From Planomicrobium sp. CPCC 101110 (GTDB lineage: Bacteria; Bacillota; Bacilli; Bacillales_A; Planococcaceae): a stretch of 64,000 nucleotides of DNA. The translations under genes and the position numbers were made by a program. Each line of letters opens with the position of its first letter. Position 1 is the first letter of the stretch. The stretch lies in assembly GCF_007859395.1 (NCBI RefSeq), contig NZ_VOHD01000003.1, positions 975,028 through 1,039,027 on the forward strand, written 5' to 3'. Positions 35,908-44,299 of the stretch are shown here, one piece after another. The notes beneath the pieces were generated by a model. It saw only the letters and a program-made list of their open reading frames with translations, did not search any database and was not told the DNA's origin.

Positions 35908-35952
35908 TAAAAAAGCTGCAAGTGGATTCTCACTTGCAGCTTTTCCGTTTTT
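35908..35952. terminator. Terminator after VanY-type gene
   Basis: AAAAGCTGCAAGTG at 35911-35924 pairs perfectly with CACTTGCAGCTTTT at 35931-35944, followed by CCGTTTTTT. Confidence 0.88.
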
Positions 35953-36179
35953 TAATATCAGAAAATCAAGCTTAAGTAGAAGGACAGCATGTATAGCCAG
36001 GTTTTTATAGAAGATTAACTGATCGTAGGATAGTATATGGAAATTAGCGCTATCTAGAAAAAAGTTATTCATATTAGTCAAAGATGAAAGATTGGGTGTC
36101 TTCAAAGAGATAAAAGATGGGAAATTTTTATTAAAAAAAGAATCCATATATATTTAAAATTATTTGAAAGCGAAAGACC

Positions 36180-36486
36180 GTATGTTATGGAATTCTGTTT
36201 CCGCCATGACGATGCTCGCATTCGGGATTGTTTTTTGACGGCGGTAAAACCAGGGTTTGCTGGAGCGCTAATTGTAATTGCCGCTTCAATACTTACAAGT
36301 TAATGATGGCTAAAGGTTTTCGAGGCGGGATGGATAGCCCTGGTTCTTCCAAATATGAAATATCTTAAATTTTTTGTGGAATTAGGTAGGAAAAGAAATC
36401 ATCATTAATCGTGCTGTTAAAATGAAAGCGCCTAGAAAAGCGCTGGAAGAGCCCAAAGAATATAAAAAGAATATTGGTTGTAAATG
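36180..36486 (+). other. Gene-free stretch with probable gene debris
   Basis: No intact gene is visible. A hydrophobic reading (MTMLAFGIVF) stops at TGA near 36235. In another frame it continues as TAVKPGFAGALIVIAASILTS, ending at TAA 36301. Joining them needs a shift at a six-T run. A charged tail (NRAVKMKAPRKALEEPKEY) ends in TGA 36485. These look like fragments of a decayed membrane-protein gene, but I cannot name it. Confidence 0.25.
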
Positions 36487-36525
36487 ACCCCTAAACTTTG
36501 AATAGATAAAGTTTAGGGGTTTGCT
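36487..36525. terminator. Hairpin, terminator-like
   Basis: ACCCCTAAACTTT at 36487-36499 pairs perfectly with AAAGTTTAGGGGT at 36508-36520. The following TTGCTAG is only weakly T-rich. It sits just after the gene debris and before the AT-rich leader of the glycosyltransferase at 36721. Confidence 0.6.
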
Positions 36526-36720
36526 AGTGAAAATATTTTCCTATAAAGCAAAAGGTAGATCAGTAAAAATAATGTCATTAATTATTTTATTTTTCAATAT
36601 AATAGGTAAAATTTACTTTTTTAATAGACATTTTATATAACTTTATATATATTATAAGTAATTATACTTTTATTCTTAATAATAAGAATATTTAGTTAGT
36701 TCATAGAAAAGGGGACTGCT

Positions 36721-38253
36721 ATGAAACATGAGATTAAGGTTACTGTTGCCATACCTGTATATAATGCTGAAAAGTATTTGAGAGAGTGCCTAGATTCAGT
36801 AGTAAACCAAACAATGCCAAGCGAAGACTTTGAAATCATATGTGTAAATGATAAATCCAAAGATGATAGTTTAGCAGTTTTGCTGGAATATGAAAAAGCT
36901 CATTCGAATATGGTAGTCATTGATCGTGAAAAAAATTCCGGGGGCGCAAGCGCACCTCGCAATGATGCCATAGAAGCTGCACAAGGCGCTTATATCTTTT
37001 TCTTGGATTCGGATGATTATCTAGGTTTGGAGGCATTGGAACGGCTCTATAACTTTGCTTGTGAGCACGATTCAGATATAGCCTTTGGGAAGTATAAGGG
37101 AGTAAACGGGCGTGGTGTTCCTGTCTCTATGTTCAAAGGCAATGTTGCTGATGCGGATATTATCCGGAATAATCTTGTGTATACTCTATCTCCACAGAAA
37201 TTATTCCGGACATCTTTGATTAAAAACAACAATCTTAAATTTATGACAGAAGCCAAAACGGCAGAAGACCAAGTATTTGTTATGGAATGTTATTGTTTAA
37301 GCAATCGGATTTCCATCTTATCAGACTATGATTACTACTACTTGACAAATAGGGAGGAAGGCCATCTATCGGCCAGTGTTGTCCCTCCAGAAGAGTATTT
37401 TAAGGTTATCGGCCGAGTTATCGATGGAATTGAAAATGGTGCCATCAAAAACGAAGTATATAAGGTGAAAGTGAAGGGGGCATTCCTCAACCGCTTTTTA
37501 CGCCATGGAAGAAATTCAAGGTTCTATGAACTGAATCATTTAACGGAACAAGAAAAAAGAGAATGGATGTATTACTTTAGCAAGTTTATAAATGAGAAAA
37601 TTGAAAAATCAGCAGATGCTTATGTAAATATTGAATTCAAAGACCGCTTACAGTGTATCCGGGAAAATAACTTTGAAAAAATTATTTTAATTGAAGAATT
37701 CAAGAAAAATGTGAATGCGGGCCATGTTAAAGCGGTTGAGAATGGGCATATCATAGCGGAAATAAACGTATCGAATAAAGAATATGAGCTGCATGAAATG
37801 GTGACGGTAAATGCCCATAATATTGCTGAATGTATATTGATCGATGCATACGTTATCGAAGACATGTTATATATTAGCGGTGAATTCTATAACAGCTTGT
37901 TGACGAACTTTGAATCAGAGCATTGTTTGATTTTCATTAATAGACAAACAAAAGCAAAGAGAGAGTTTGCTGAAATCAGTTTTGATAAAAAAGCCAAATC
38001 AGATTTCCAGTTTAGAGTTCATTTGAAGGATCTTGTCTTTGATCTAACGGACGAAGGCGTCTGGGATATTTCGGTTGTATCGAAAACGAAAGATGTTGTT
38101 TTCACTAAACGAATTGGATCAAATCGGCTTAAGAAACCCGAAATAGTCGATAAAAACTTCAAGTTCAGAAGCGGCAAACAGAAGTTTTCTATAAAGCCCT
38201 ATATCACAAAGGGGGACAACAATTTCTCCTTGAATGTGAAGGCACTTTCATGA
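36721..38253 (+). CDS. TarS-like family 2 glycosyltransferase (wall teichoic acid)
   Basis: This 510-residue protein has an N-terminal GT-A domain (IPVYNAEKYLRECLDSVVNQ), the metal-binding DSDD at residues 96-99, and segments highly reminiscent of Staphylococcus TarS: GVNGRGVPVSMF, YTLSPQKLFRTSLIKNN and AEDQ (181-184). The C-terminal 200 residues are beta-rich, as in the TarS trimerisation/binding domains, but the protein is shorter than TarS (573). TarS adds GlcNAc to ribitol-phosphate teichoic acid; here the polymer and sugar are unknown. The nearby tagB/tagD genes imply a glycerol-phosphate polymer. It is monocistronic, with its own terminator. Confidence 0.8.
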   Translation: MKHEIKVTVAIPVYNAEKYLRECLDSVVNQTMPSEDFEIICVNDKSKDDSLAVLLEYEKAHSNMVVIDREKNSGGASAPRNDAIEAAQGAYIFFLDSDDYLGLEALERLYNFACEHDSDIAFGKYKGVNGRGVPVSMFKGNVADADIIRNNLVYTLSPQKLFRTSLIKNNNLKFMTEAKTAEDQVFVMECYCLSNRISILSDYDYYYLTNREEGHLSASVVPPEEYFKVIGRVIDGIENGAIKNEVYKVKVKGAFLNRFLRHGRNSRFYELNHLTEQEKREWMYYFSKFINEKIEKSADAYVNIEFKDRLQCIRENNFEKIILIEEFKKNVNAGHVKAVENGHIIAEINVSNKEYELHEMVTVNAHNIAECILIDAYVIEDMLYISGEFYNSLLTNFESEHCLIFINRQTKAKREFAEISFDKKAKSDFQFRVHLKDLVFDLTDEGVWDISVVSKTKDVVFTKRIGSNRLKKPEIVDKNFKFRSGKQKFSIKPYITKGDNNFSLNVKALS

Positions 38254-38271
38254 TCGGATGGAAAGCACTGA

Positions 38272-38300
38272 GTGAAATTTCACTTAGTGCTTTATTTTTT
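38272..38300 (+). terminator. Terminator after TarS-like gene
   Basis: AAAGCACT at 38272-38279 pairs with AGTGCTTT at 38286-38293, with an inner AGTGAAATTTCACT palindrome, followed by ATTTTTT. Confidence 0.85.
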
Positions 38301-38493
38301 GTGAAGTATGTAAAGGTATTGCTTTATCCGAAAGGTGGATGTGTTAGTTGCCTTATACAGTAAATGTAAAAGTATTATTAAAAGGGGAAGTGTTACATTG
38401 ACTTTGTCATCACAATTAATTAACCTTGATTTATACATGTATTCTGTATATTCTATACATTTTTTAATTTGAAGACGGGAAGGAAAGGGTACA

Positions 38494-39846
38494 ATGACCA
38501 ATATTTTAATAAGAGCGGGTATGTCGCCGCTGGATACATTTGATGCATCACATATGATCGTCAACAATTCAATCGGCGGCAATGTCGGCAATCTGGTTTA
38601 TCAATACAGCGTTTTCCGAACCTTAATGACAAAAGATACAACAATAACACCTGATTATTATGATTTTGATCCAAAATATGCTGATGAGATCAATGAAAAA
38701 TACGATTATTTTGTTATTCCGTTAGCTGATGCGTTTCGTGAACAATTTGTCCCCTCTTTACGTAAGTACACAAAACTGATCAAAAAGCTAAAAATTCCTG
38801 TAATAGTAATCGGTGTAGGTTTGCGGGCCCCGTTTGAACCTAAGCTTAATGAGGGCTTTCCATTTGATGAAGATGTTAAAGCTTTTGTGAAAGCGGTGTT
38901 AGAAAAATCGAGTATCATTGGACTGCGCGGAGAAATTACGTCGGAATACTTGACAAAACTAGGTTTTCGAGAAGGTACGGACCACACTGTCATCGGATGC
39001 CCTTCTATGTATGCTTTTGGAAGAGATCTGCATATTCGAGATACCGTGATTACGAAAGATTCTTTAATCAGCGTAAATTCCTCGAGGCATTCTCCTAAAA
39101 ATGTCTTGGACTTTATCACAAGAAGCATGGAAGAGTACCCGAACCATTATTTTATTCCGCAATGGCTAAAAGAGTTGAAATTGACCTATACAGGTACGCC
39201 ATCTATCGCTAAATCGAGTACTAATTATCCGGTGAAGATGTCAGATCCTACGTACATGGATAACCGAGTACGTTATTTCTTAAACGTTCCGACTTGGCTT
39301 GATTTCTTACAGAAAGCGGATTTGAGTTTCGGTGCGAGGCTGCATGGCAATATCACCGCCACTATCGCCGGTACGCCGAGTATTCTAATACCGAAGGATG
39401 CACGTATGCGCGAACTGGCTGAGTACCATCAATTGACCCATGTAATGGCTGATAAAATCACTGCTAAAACAAAGTTGAGCGACTTGGTAAAAAAAGCTGA
39501 TTTTCAACAGCCGGTCAAACCTCATGGCAAAAATTTTGATCACTATATCGACTTTTTGAATAAGAATGGCCTTGATCATATCTACAAAGAAACTCTTTAT
39601 CCTGCCATCGTACCATTAGAAGAAAAGATAGCGAAAATCCGTCTTCAAGAACCGGTTTCACCAATCACTGGTGTCACTACGGAAGAAATTGTCAGGCGCT
39701 TGGAAACGTTTTATCCGCTAGAAGAAAAATATAAAAAACTGAGCAAAACTCCAAAAGAGAGAACGGTTTCAGATTACCAACAGGCGCTGAAAAAAAGAGC
39801 GGCCAATATTGCCACTAAAACCGCCAGCATCTTCAATTTGCGGTAA
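38494..39846 (+). CDS. Polysaccharide pyruvyl transferase-family protein 1
   Basis: This 450-residue protein belongs to the pyruvyl transferase (CsaB/PssM-like, PF04230) fold. The N-terminal segment is NNSIGGNVGNLVYQYSVFRT, VIGVGLRAPFEP lies mid-protein, and the diagnostic GARLHGNI begins at residue 280, followed by AGTPSILIPKDARMREL. Such enzymes transfer pyruvate from PEP to wall polysaccharides, creating ketals that can anchor S-layer-type proteins. It is a tandem paralogue of the gene at 40391, with the key motif at the same residue number. The C-terminal about 100 residues are divergent and helical. The donor and acceptor are inferred. Confidence 0.75.
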   Translation: MTNILIRAGMSPLDTFDASHMIVNNSIGGNVGNLVYQYSVFRTLMTKDTTITPDYYDFDPKYADEINEKYDYFVIPLADAFREQFVPSLRKYTKLIKKLKIPVIVIGVGLRAPFEPKLNEGFPFDEDVKAFVKAVLEKSSIIGLRGEITSEYLTKLGFREGTDHTVIGCPSMYAFGRDLHIRDTVITKDSLISVNSSRHSPKNVLDFITRSMEEYPNHYFIPQWLKELKLTYTGTPSIAKSSTNYPVKMSDPTYMDNRVRYFLNVPTWLDFLQKADLSFGARLHGNITATIAGTPSILIPKDARMRELAEYHQLTHVMADKITAKTKLSDLVKKADFQQPVKPHGKNFDHYIDFLNKNGLDHIYKETLYPAIVPLEEKIAKIRLQEPVSPITGVTTEEIVRRLETFYPLEEKYKKLSKTPKERTVSDYQQALKKRAANIATKTASIFNLR

Positions 39847-39858
39847 ATTTAAAGAAAA

Positions 39859-39893
39859 AAAGAACTCGTCCCTTTGAGGACTGAGTTCTTTCG
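39859..39893 (+). terminator. Hairpin terminator after first pyruvyl transferase gene
   Basis: AAGAACTC pairs with GAGTTCTT, and GTCC with GGAC inside. The T-run after it is short, so termination may be partial. Confidence 0.6.
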
Positions 39894-40390
39894 TGTCTTA
39901 TGTGATGAAGCTAACTTCAGTTCTGAAATTCTTCACGAGTAGATCAAATCTAATATAGAAAAGGCATTTGTATAAATCGGGCTTTTCTATTTTTTAATGA
40001 TGAAGTTATGTTTTTTTAGTTGTTTCAAATCAAATAGTCTTAAGGAAAAGAAAAGGATAAAACTTAGCCGTTATTTGATTTTTGCAGAAAACAAAGGGGA
40101 AACTTTTTGTAAATAAAAAAATGTCTATTGTTTTACGAGAAACTTGTTAGAATTTAACAAGAAAAATTGACTTTGAACACTTTTTTCTCTATGCTATTTT
40201 AGTATGTGTATTTAATAACAAATCTTTTTGTTTATAAGGTAACCTAAAAGGTCTTTAATGGCGGATTCAGCCCGTCAATTTTTTTGAAGATCAATGTATA
40301 GTGAATGCAAGTGTTTTAGTATTGTGAATTAAATCCAAAAGTTCAATTTATATAAATTGACATATAATCGAAAGGGGCAAACTTTTTAAA
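39894..40390 (+). other. Long AT-rich leader between the paralogues
   Basis: About 500 bases without a gene. It holds a second small inverted repeat (AAAAGGC/GCTTTTC-type near 39958-39990) and a GC-richer patch with TGGCGGATTCAGCCCG near 40258. It ends in a Shine-Dalgarno (AAAGGGG) before ATG 40391. I see no known riboswitch. Its length suggests that the second paralogue has its own regulated promoter. Confidence 0.4.
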
Positions 40391-41767
40391 ATGAAAAATA
40401 TTTTAATGAGAGCGGGCATGACTCCGTTCGAAAAATTTGATGCACCACACATCATGATGAACAACTCAATCGGAGGCAATGTCGGCAACTTGGTCTATCA
40501 ATATAGTGTATACCGTACATTGATGACTGAAAATACGACTATCACTCCAGATTACTATGATTACGATCCAAAGTATGCAGATGAAATCAATGAAAAATAC
40601 GATGCTTACGTTATTCCATTGGCGGATGCTTTCCGTGAAGAGTTTGTACCGTCACTTCGTAAATATACAAAATTGATCAAAAAGCTTAAGATTCCGGTCT
40701 TTGTTATCGGTGTAGGCTTACGTGCACCGTTCGAGCCGAAGTTGAATGAAGGCTTCTCTTTTGATGAAGACGTAAAAGAATTTGTCAAAGCTGTGCTAGA
40801 AAAATCAAGCATCATTGGCTTACGAGGCGAAATCACTTCTAAATATTTAACACGCCTTGGCTTCCGTGAAGGGATTGACCATACGGTTATTGGATGTCCT
40901 TCAATGTACGCTTTTGGCAGGGAGTTGAACATTCGCGAAACCAATATCACAAAAGATTCCATTGTAAGCGTCAACTCATCACGGTTGTCTCCAAAAAATG
41001 TATTGGATTTCATTACAAGAGGCATGGAAGAATACCCGAATCATTATTTCATTCCACAATGGATGAAAGAAATGAAATTGGTTTATGCTGGAGCTCCGGC
41101 TATTGCACCATCGAGCTCAAATTATCCAGTTAAAATGTCAGACCCGACATATATGAACGATAGAGTTCGTTACTTCTTGAATGTTCCGACATGGTTGGAT
41201 TTCCTTCGCACTGCTGATTTGAGCTTTGGGGCCCGCTTGCATGGTAATATCACTGCTACAATTGCAGGAACACCAAGCATCCTGATTCCGAAAGATGCCC
41301 GTATGCGCGAGTTGGCTGAATACCATCAATTGACACATGTTATGGCTCACGATATCACAGATCAGACTCGATTGAGTGATTTGGTGGAAACGGTCGATTT
41401 CCAAGCTCCGACCAAACGCCAAGGGAAAAATTTCGATCACTTTATCGATTTCTTAAACAAGAACGATATCGATCATATTTATAAAAACACTTTAACGCCA
41501 TCGATCGTTCCAATGGATGAGAAATTATCCAAGATTGAACTGTTGGAGCCAATCAAAACAATCAGCGGCATCAGCTTAGCGGAAGCAGTAGAACGTTGGG
41601 AAACTCTTTATCCATTAGAAGAAGAGAAAGCTGCAAAGTCACAAAAAGAACTGAAAAATAAGCTGGCGGAAAAAGATAAATTGATTAAAAAGTATAAAGG
41701 CACGTTAAATAGAAAATCTGTCCGTATGGCATTAAAAACTGCTGATTTGTTCAGCACTTCTAAGTAA
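40391..41767 (+). CDS. Polysaccharide pyruvyl transferase-family protein 2
   Basis: This 458-residue paralogue of the 38494 product shares nearly all of the first 390 residues, including NNSIGGNVGNLVYQYSV, VIGVGLRAPFEP, and GARLHGNI starting at residue 280. Differences concentrate in the C-terminal tail, which here is lysine-rich (EEKAAKSQKELKNKLAEKDK). It is likely a wall-polymer pyruvyl transferase; one copy may have changed acceptor. Each copy has its own leader and terminator, so they are not a simple operon. Confidence 0.75.
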   Translation: MKNILMRAGMTPFEKFDAPHIMMNNSIGGNVGNLVYQYSVYRTLMTENTTITPDYYDYDPKYADEINEKYDAYVIPLADAFREEFVPSLRKYTKLIKKLKIPVFVIGVGLRAPFEPKLNEGFSFDEDVKEFVKAVLEKSSIIGLRGEITSKYLTRLGFREGIDHTVIGCPSMYAFGRELNIRETNITKDSIVSVNSSRLSPKNVLDFITRGMEEYPNHYFIPQWMKEMKLVYAGAPAIAPSSSNYPVKMSDPTYMNDRVRYFLNVPTWLDFLRTADLSFGARLHGNITATIAGTPSILIPKDARMRELAEYHQLTHVMAHDITDQTRLSDLVETVDFQAPTKRQGKNFDHFIDFLNKNDIDHIYKNTLTPSIVPMDEKLSKIELLEPIKTISGISLAEAVERWETLYPLEEEKAAKSQKELKNKLAEKDKLIKKYKGTLNRKSVRMALKTADLFSTSK

Positions 41768-41780
41768 TTAACAAAATCAT

Positions 41781-41822
41781 AAAAAAAGCTGGGCCACCTG
41801 TTTAGGCGGTCCAGCTTTTTTT
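41781..41822. terminator. Bidirectional terminator
   Basis: AAAAAAAGCTGGGCC pairs with GGTCCAGCTTTTTTT (one G-T wobble). It has an A-run and a T-run on either side and serves the rightward pyruvyl transferase gene and the leftward STAS gene that converge here. Confidence 0.9.
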
Positions 41823-42579
41823 AATGTTCATTCAACAATACATCTTGCAAAGAAACCGCAAATGTAGCATAGATTACGGCATTCAATTCATGCAGGCGTT
41901 TTGCATGTCTCGGATGGATGCCCGTAATGGAAATAGTAATACCCATTATCGATAACGATTGGATCAAAGCATTCAATTGGGTTAAACCCTCATTATCAAT
42001 ATCGTCCATAGCGGTCAAATCAAAAATTACAATTTGGCCATCTTGGCGATAGACATTCTCTAAAATACGAGGCCTGACAGTTTCCATTTTTTGTTGATCA
42101 ATCAAGCCGAATAAAGGAATGAGAAGCCGTTTCTGATCCAGTTTAATGCAGGGTGCCGATAATTCCCTGACATTTTGGAGCAATTCGTCAGCCCGTTCTT
42201 TTTCAAGCAGCAGATCGTAATTCGTCTCGTTCAAACGTTTTCTCAAGTGTGTCAATTGGTCAAACACCCGATTATAATGGCGGTCTTTCGGTACTGCAAT
42301 GACATTTGCGATTCCATCACTTTCCCATTTGGTATGGACATCCATCACCGTTGGTTCGTCCAATGGCGATAAAAAAGTCAATTCAATAGGTTGGAAAGAA
42401 CGTGCCGGATTCAAGAATTCCACGGCTTTCTGACGGCTTCCTTCTTCTAGAAGGCCGGTGAAAACAGCCGATTCCTTGAAAAGGCTGCTTGCTAGTTTGG
42501 AACTTGCTAGGATAGTGAGCTCCCGATCTAATTGGAAAATCGGCAATGGCCAATCTTCAAAGTGATGCGCTTGTTTCAT
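41821..42579 (-). CDS. RsbR-type STAS protein with PAS-like sensor domain
   Basis: This 252-residue protein has a PAS-like N-terminal half (about 8-100; PLPIFQLDRELTILASSKLA), a coiled-coil linker (about 102-138) and a C-terminal STAS domain (about 139-250; SAPCIKLDQKRLLIPLFG, IVIFDLTAMDDIDNEG, ISITGIHPRHAKRLHEL). That STAS matches RsbR/stressosome proteins. The usual phosphorylatable Thr of the D-T-x-V motif is Asn196 (D195-N196). I start at ATG 42579, after AAGGAGCGG, overlapping the upstream cobalamin gene by 23 bases. It is probably the output component of a sensing operon. Confidence 0.82.
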   Translation of the reverse strand: MKQAHHFEDWPLPIFQLDRELTILASSKLASSLFKESAVFTGLLEEGSRQKAVEFLNPARSFQPIELTFLSPLDEPTVMDVHTKWESDGIANVIAVPKDRHYNRVFDQLTHLRKRLNETNYDLLLEKERADELLQNVRELSAPCIKLDQKRLLIPLFGLIDQQKMETVRPRILENVYRQDGQIVIFDLTAMDDIDNEGLTQLNALIQSLSIMGITISITGIHPRHAKRLHELNAVIYATFAVSLQDVLLNEH

Positions 42580-43207
42580 GGTTCCGCTCCTTCCTAGACC
42601 GAATCCAGTTCTGAAGTGTTTCCAGACTTTCCAGCACGACAGCGCCTTCTGCTTTAGCGTCCGATAAATCAGCCAATGTGACAGCACGGCCCCCTATGAG
42701 GACAGCCGGCTTTGGATCGAGTATCCCAAAGGCATCCATATAACTTTTGACTAGAGGCAGGCGGGACACGAGGGCAGCGGACAATCCGATAACATCAGGT
42801 TTAAGTTGTTCCGCGGCATCCATAGCATGTACAAGCGGCAAATTAGGACCCATGTCGTAGACAACCCAGCCATGTTCACGGAAAACACACGCCACCATCT
42901 TTAACCCAAGATAATGGTCTTCGCCTTCAAACCCCATAATCATCACTTTACCGGCTGCCTCTTTTTCCGCCTGGCTTCGGTTATCGGTTGCAGAAATAAC
43001 AAAATCGCAAATTGCAGTCGCCAAATGTTCATCAGCCACACTGATGACATTTTCTTGCCATAATTGTCCAATCCGGTACATGGCAGGCGTGAGCAATTCT
43101 TGAAAGAGTTCCTTCCTTGTATGTGTCTTCAAATAGTACCGGACTTTTCGCAAGGCATAGTAATCATCACCTGAAAGGAATATATCGGCGAGCTCGTCTG
43201 AAGTCAT
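42557..43207 (-). CDS. CarH-like cobalamin-binding (photo)sensor domain protein
   Basis: This 216-residue protein has a helical cap (about 1-85) and a B12-binding Rossmann domain (about 86-210). The cap carries W50-x9-E60-H61, the motif that shields the adenosyl group in the light sensor CarH. The Rossmann part carries E96-x-H98-x-x-G101 (lower axial His), then after exactly 41 residues S143-x-x-L146, and G172-G173. It has no MerR DNA-binding domain, so the output must come from a partner, most simply the overlapping STAS protein. AdoCbl binding and light sensing are inferred from these residues. Catalytic mutase or methyltransferase partners are absent nearby. Confidence 0.85.
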   Translation of the reverse strand: MTSDELADIFLSGDDYYALRKVRYYLKTHTRKELFQELLTPAMYRIGQLWQENVISVADEHLATAICDFVISATDNRSQAEKEAAGKVMIMGFEGEDHYLGLKMVACVFREHGWVVYDMGPNLPLVHAMDAAEQLKPDVIGLSAALVSRLPLVKSYMDAFGILDPKPAVLIGGRAVTLADLSDAKAEGAVVLESLETLQNWIRSRKERNHETSASL

Positions 43208-43222
43208 GGGGCGTCCTCCTTT

Positions 43223-43573
43223 CTAATTATCCAAAAGATTGATGGCGTCCCTAAGAGTAAGGATCATAAACTCTTCTTCGTCAGGTTCAACTTTTCCGGG
43301 AAGAATTGCGATCAAACGCTCAAAGTTGTCGACGATCAAGTGTGTCCCGACATTCCGGCTCGTTAAGACAGTCTGCAGCCATTTTGTGTAATCGAGAAAC
43401 AGGGCTGGCTGGCTAAGTGAAAAAGCTGTTTCCAAATGGTCAAGATGGTGCATATTATCTTTTTCGGTATGGATAATGCCGTTCTCGCCAAACCGTTCAA
43501 TAAGCTCAGGGTGGGCGGCATATATGCTTTCCCTCGCTTCTTTGGCGATTTGTTGTTTTGTTATGGTGTTCAT
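43223..43573 (-). CDS. Small helical protein of the B12-STAS operon
   Basis: This 116-residue all-helical protein has the segment HHLDHLETAFSLSQPALFLDYTKW followed by LQTVLTSRNVGTHLIVDNFERL (given here as separate parts of about residues 42-88). I recall a similar helical unit preceding B12-binding domains in longer single-chain Bacillus sensors, so this may be a split form. It lies 15 bases upstream of the cobalamin gene and overlaps the monooxygenase gene by 4 bases. It is likely a subunit of the same complex; no enzymatic motif is visible. Confidence 0.65.
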   Translation of the reverse strand: MNTITKQQIAKEARESIYAAHPELIERFGENGIIHTEKDNMHHLDHLETAFSLSQPALFLDYTKWLQTVLTSRNVGTHLIVDNFERLIAILPGKVEPDEEEFMILTLRDAINLLDN

Positions 43574-43875
43574 TCAGCTACAACCTCATATTGCCGGACT
43601 TTCGGCACGATTCCTGCCAATTCTTGGTCCGGATAATTTTTTTCCATATCATGTATTTCCTTGAATTCTGCACTTTTCACCCAGGCTAGATAAGCGGCTT
43701 TGGTTTGCCACTCCAGGTGGACCGTCAATTCATTCGGTTTTTTTGTGTTTTGGAACAGCCGGAACGAATGGAACCCTTCTGCCGAATCTACACGTCTGGA
43801 ACGTTTCCGGTAAATGCCAATGACTTCATCCACTTTTTCAGGCGGAACAATCACAGTTGACGTTACAATATACAT
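43570..43875 (-). CDS. HmoA/IsdG-like (ABM-fold) monooxygenase
   Basis: This 101-residue ferredoxin-like ABM-fold protein resembles Bacillus HmoA heme monooxygenase: WVKSAEFKEIH carries W65 and H75 of the N-W-H catalytic set. The Asn expected near residue 6 (VTN in HmoA) is Ser6 (VTS), so heme degradation may be altered or lost. It is the first gene of a leftward four-gene operon (monooxygenase, helical protein, cobalamin sensor, STAS) with overlapping or close genes. A TATAAT box lies just upstream on the minus strand (about 43911-43916). Confidence 0.72.
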   Translation of the reverse strand: MYIVTSTVIVPPEKVDEVIGIYRKRSRRVDSAEGFHSFRLFQNTKKPNELTVHLEWQTKAAYLAWVKSAEFKEIHDMEKNYPDQELAGIVPKVRQYEVVAE

Positions 43876-43987
43876 GCCATTTCCCCTTCGCCTCTAAATT
43901 TCTGTGTTAATTATAACACTTCGGTCTTAGAAATAAAAAGAAAGCAGGAGGGCAAAGGGTAAGAGCTGCCCATCAAACGGATAGCCC

Positions 43988-44299
43988 TTAATATTTTTCC
44001 CGAGCTTTAACAGCCCAAGCTTGAATTTTACGATCGATTTTAATAATATACTTTTTCCCCAGCGTGATGCCAAAAAGGAACATCGATAACAGGAATATCG
44101 TAAAAGGGTCAAAGCTCTTGAATTCCAGAAAATTTAGGGCGCCTAGAATGATATGGGGCACATAGCCAAGCCCGGTACTTATCGAAAAGGATAGCAAAAT
44201 CCGGATTTTCGACCTGAGCCAATAACGTGCATAAAACATATAGAAAGTTGCAGACCAAGCTATAAGGTCACATGTTATTAATATTGGCCATTTATGCAA
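43988..44299 (-). CDS. Small membrane protein, unknown
   Basis: This 103-residue protein has about three membrane segments (ILITCDLIAWSATFYMFYA; ISTGLGYVPHIILGALNF; FTIFLLSMFLFGITLG) and a basic C-terminus (KIDRKIQAWAVKAREKY). I recognise no family. The start would be TTG 44299, with no clear ribosome site, so the 5' end is uncertain and a decayed start is possible. Confidence 0.45.
   Translation of the reverse strand: MHKWPILITCDLIAWSATFYMFYARYWLRSKIRILLSFSISTGLGYVPHIILGALNFLEFKSFDPFTIFLLSMFLFGITLGKKYIIKIDRKIQAWAVKAREKY

Noticed and set aside
35839-36147. Minus-strand open frame of 102 codons
   Set aside because: It runs through a perfect terminator hairpin and has AT-rich random composition.
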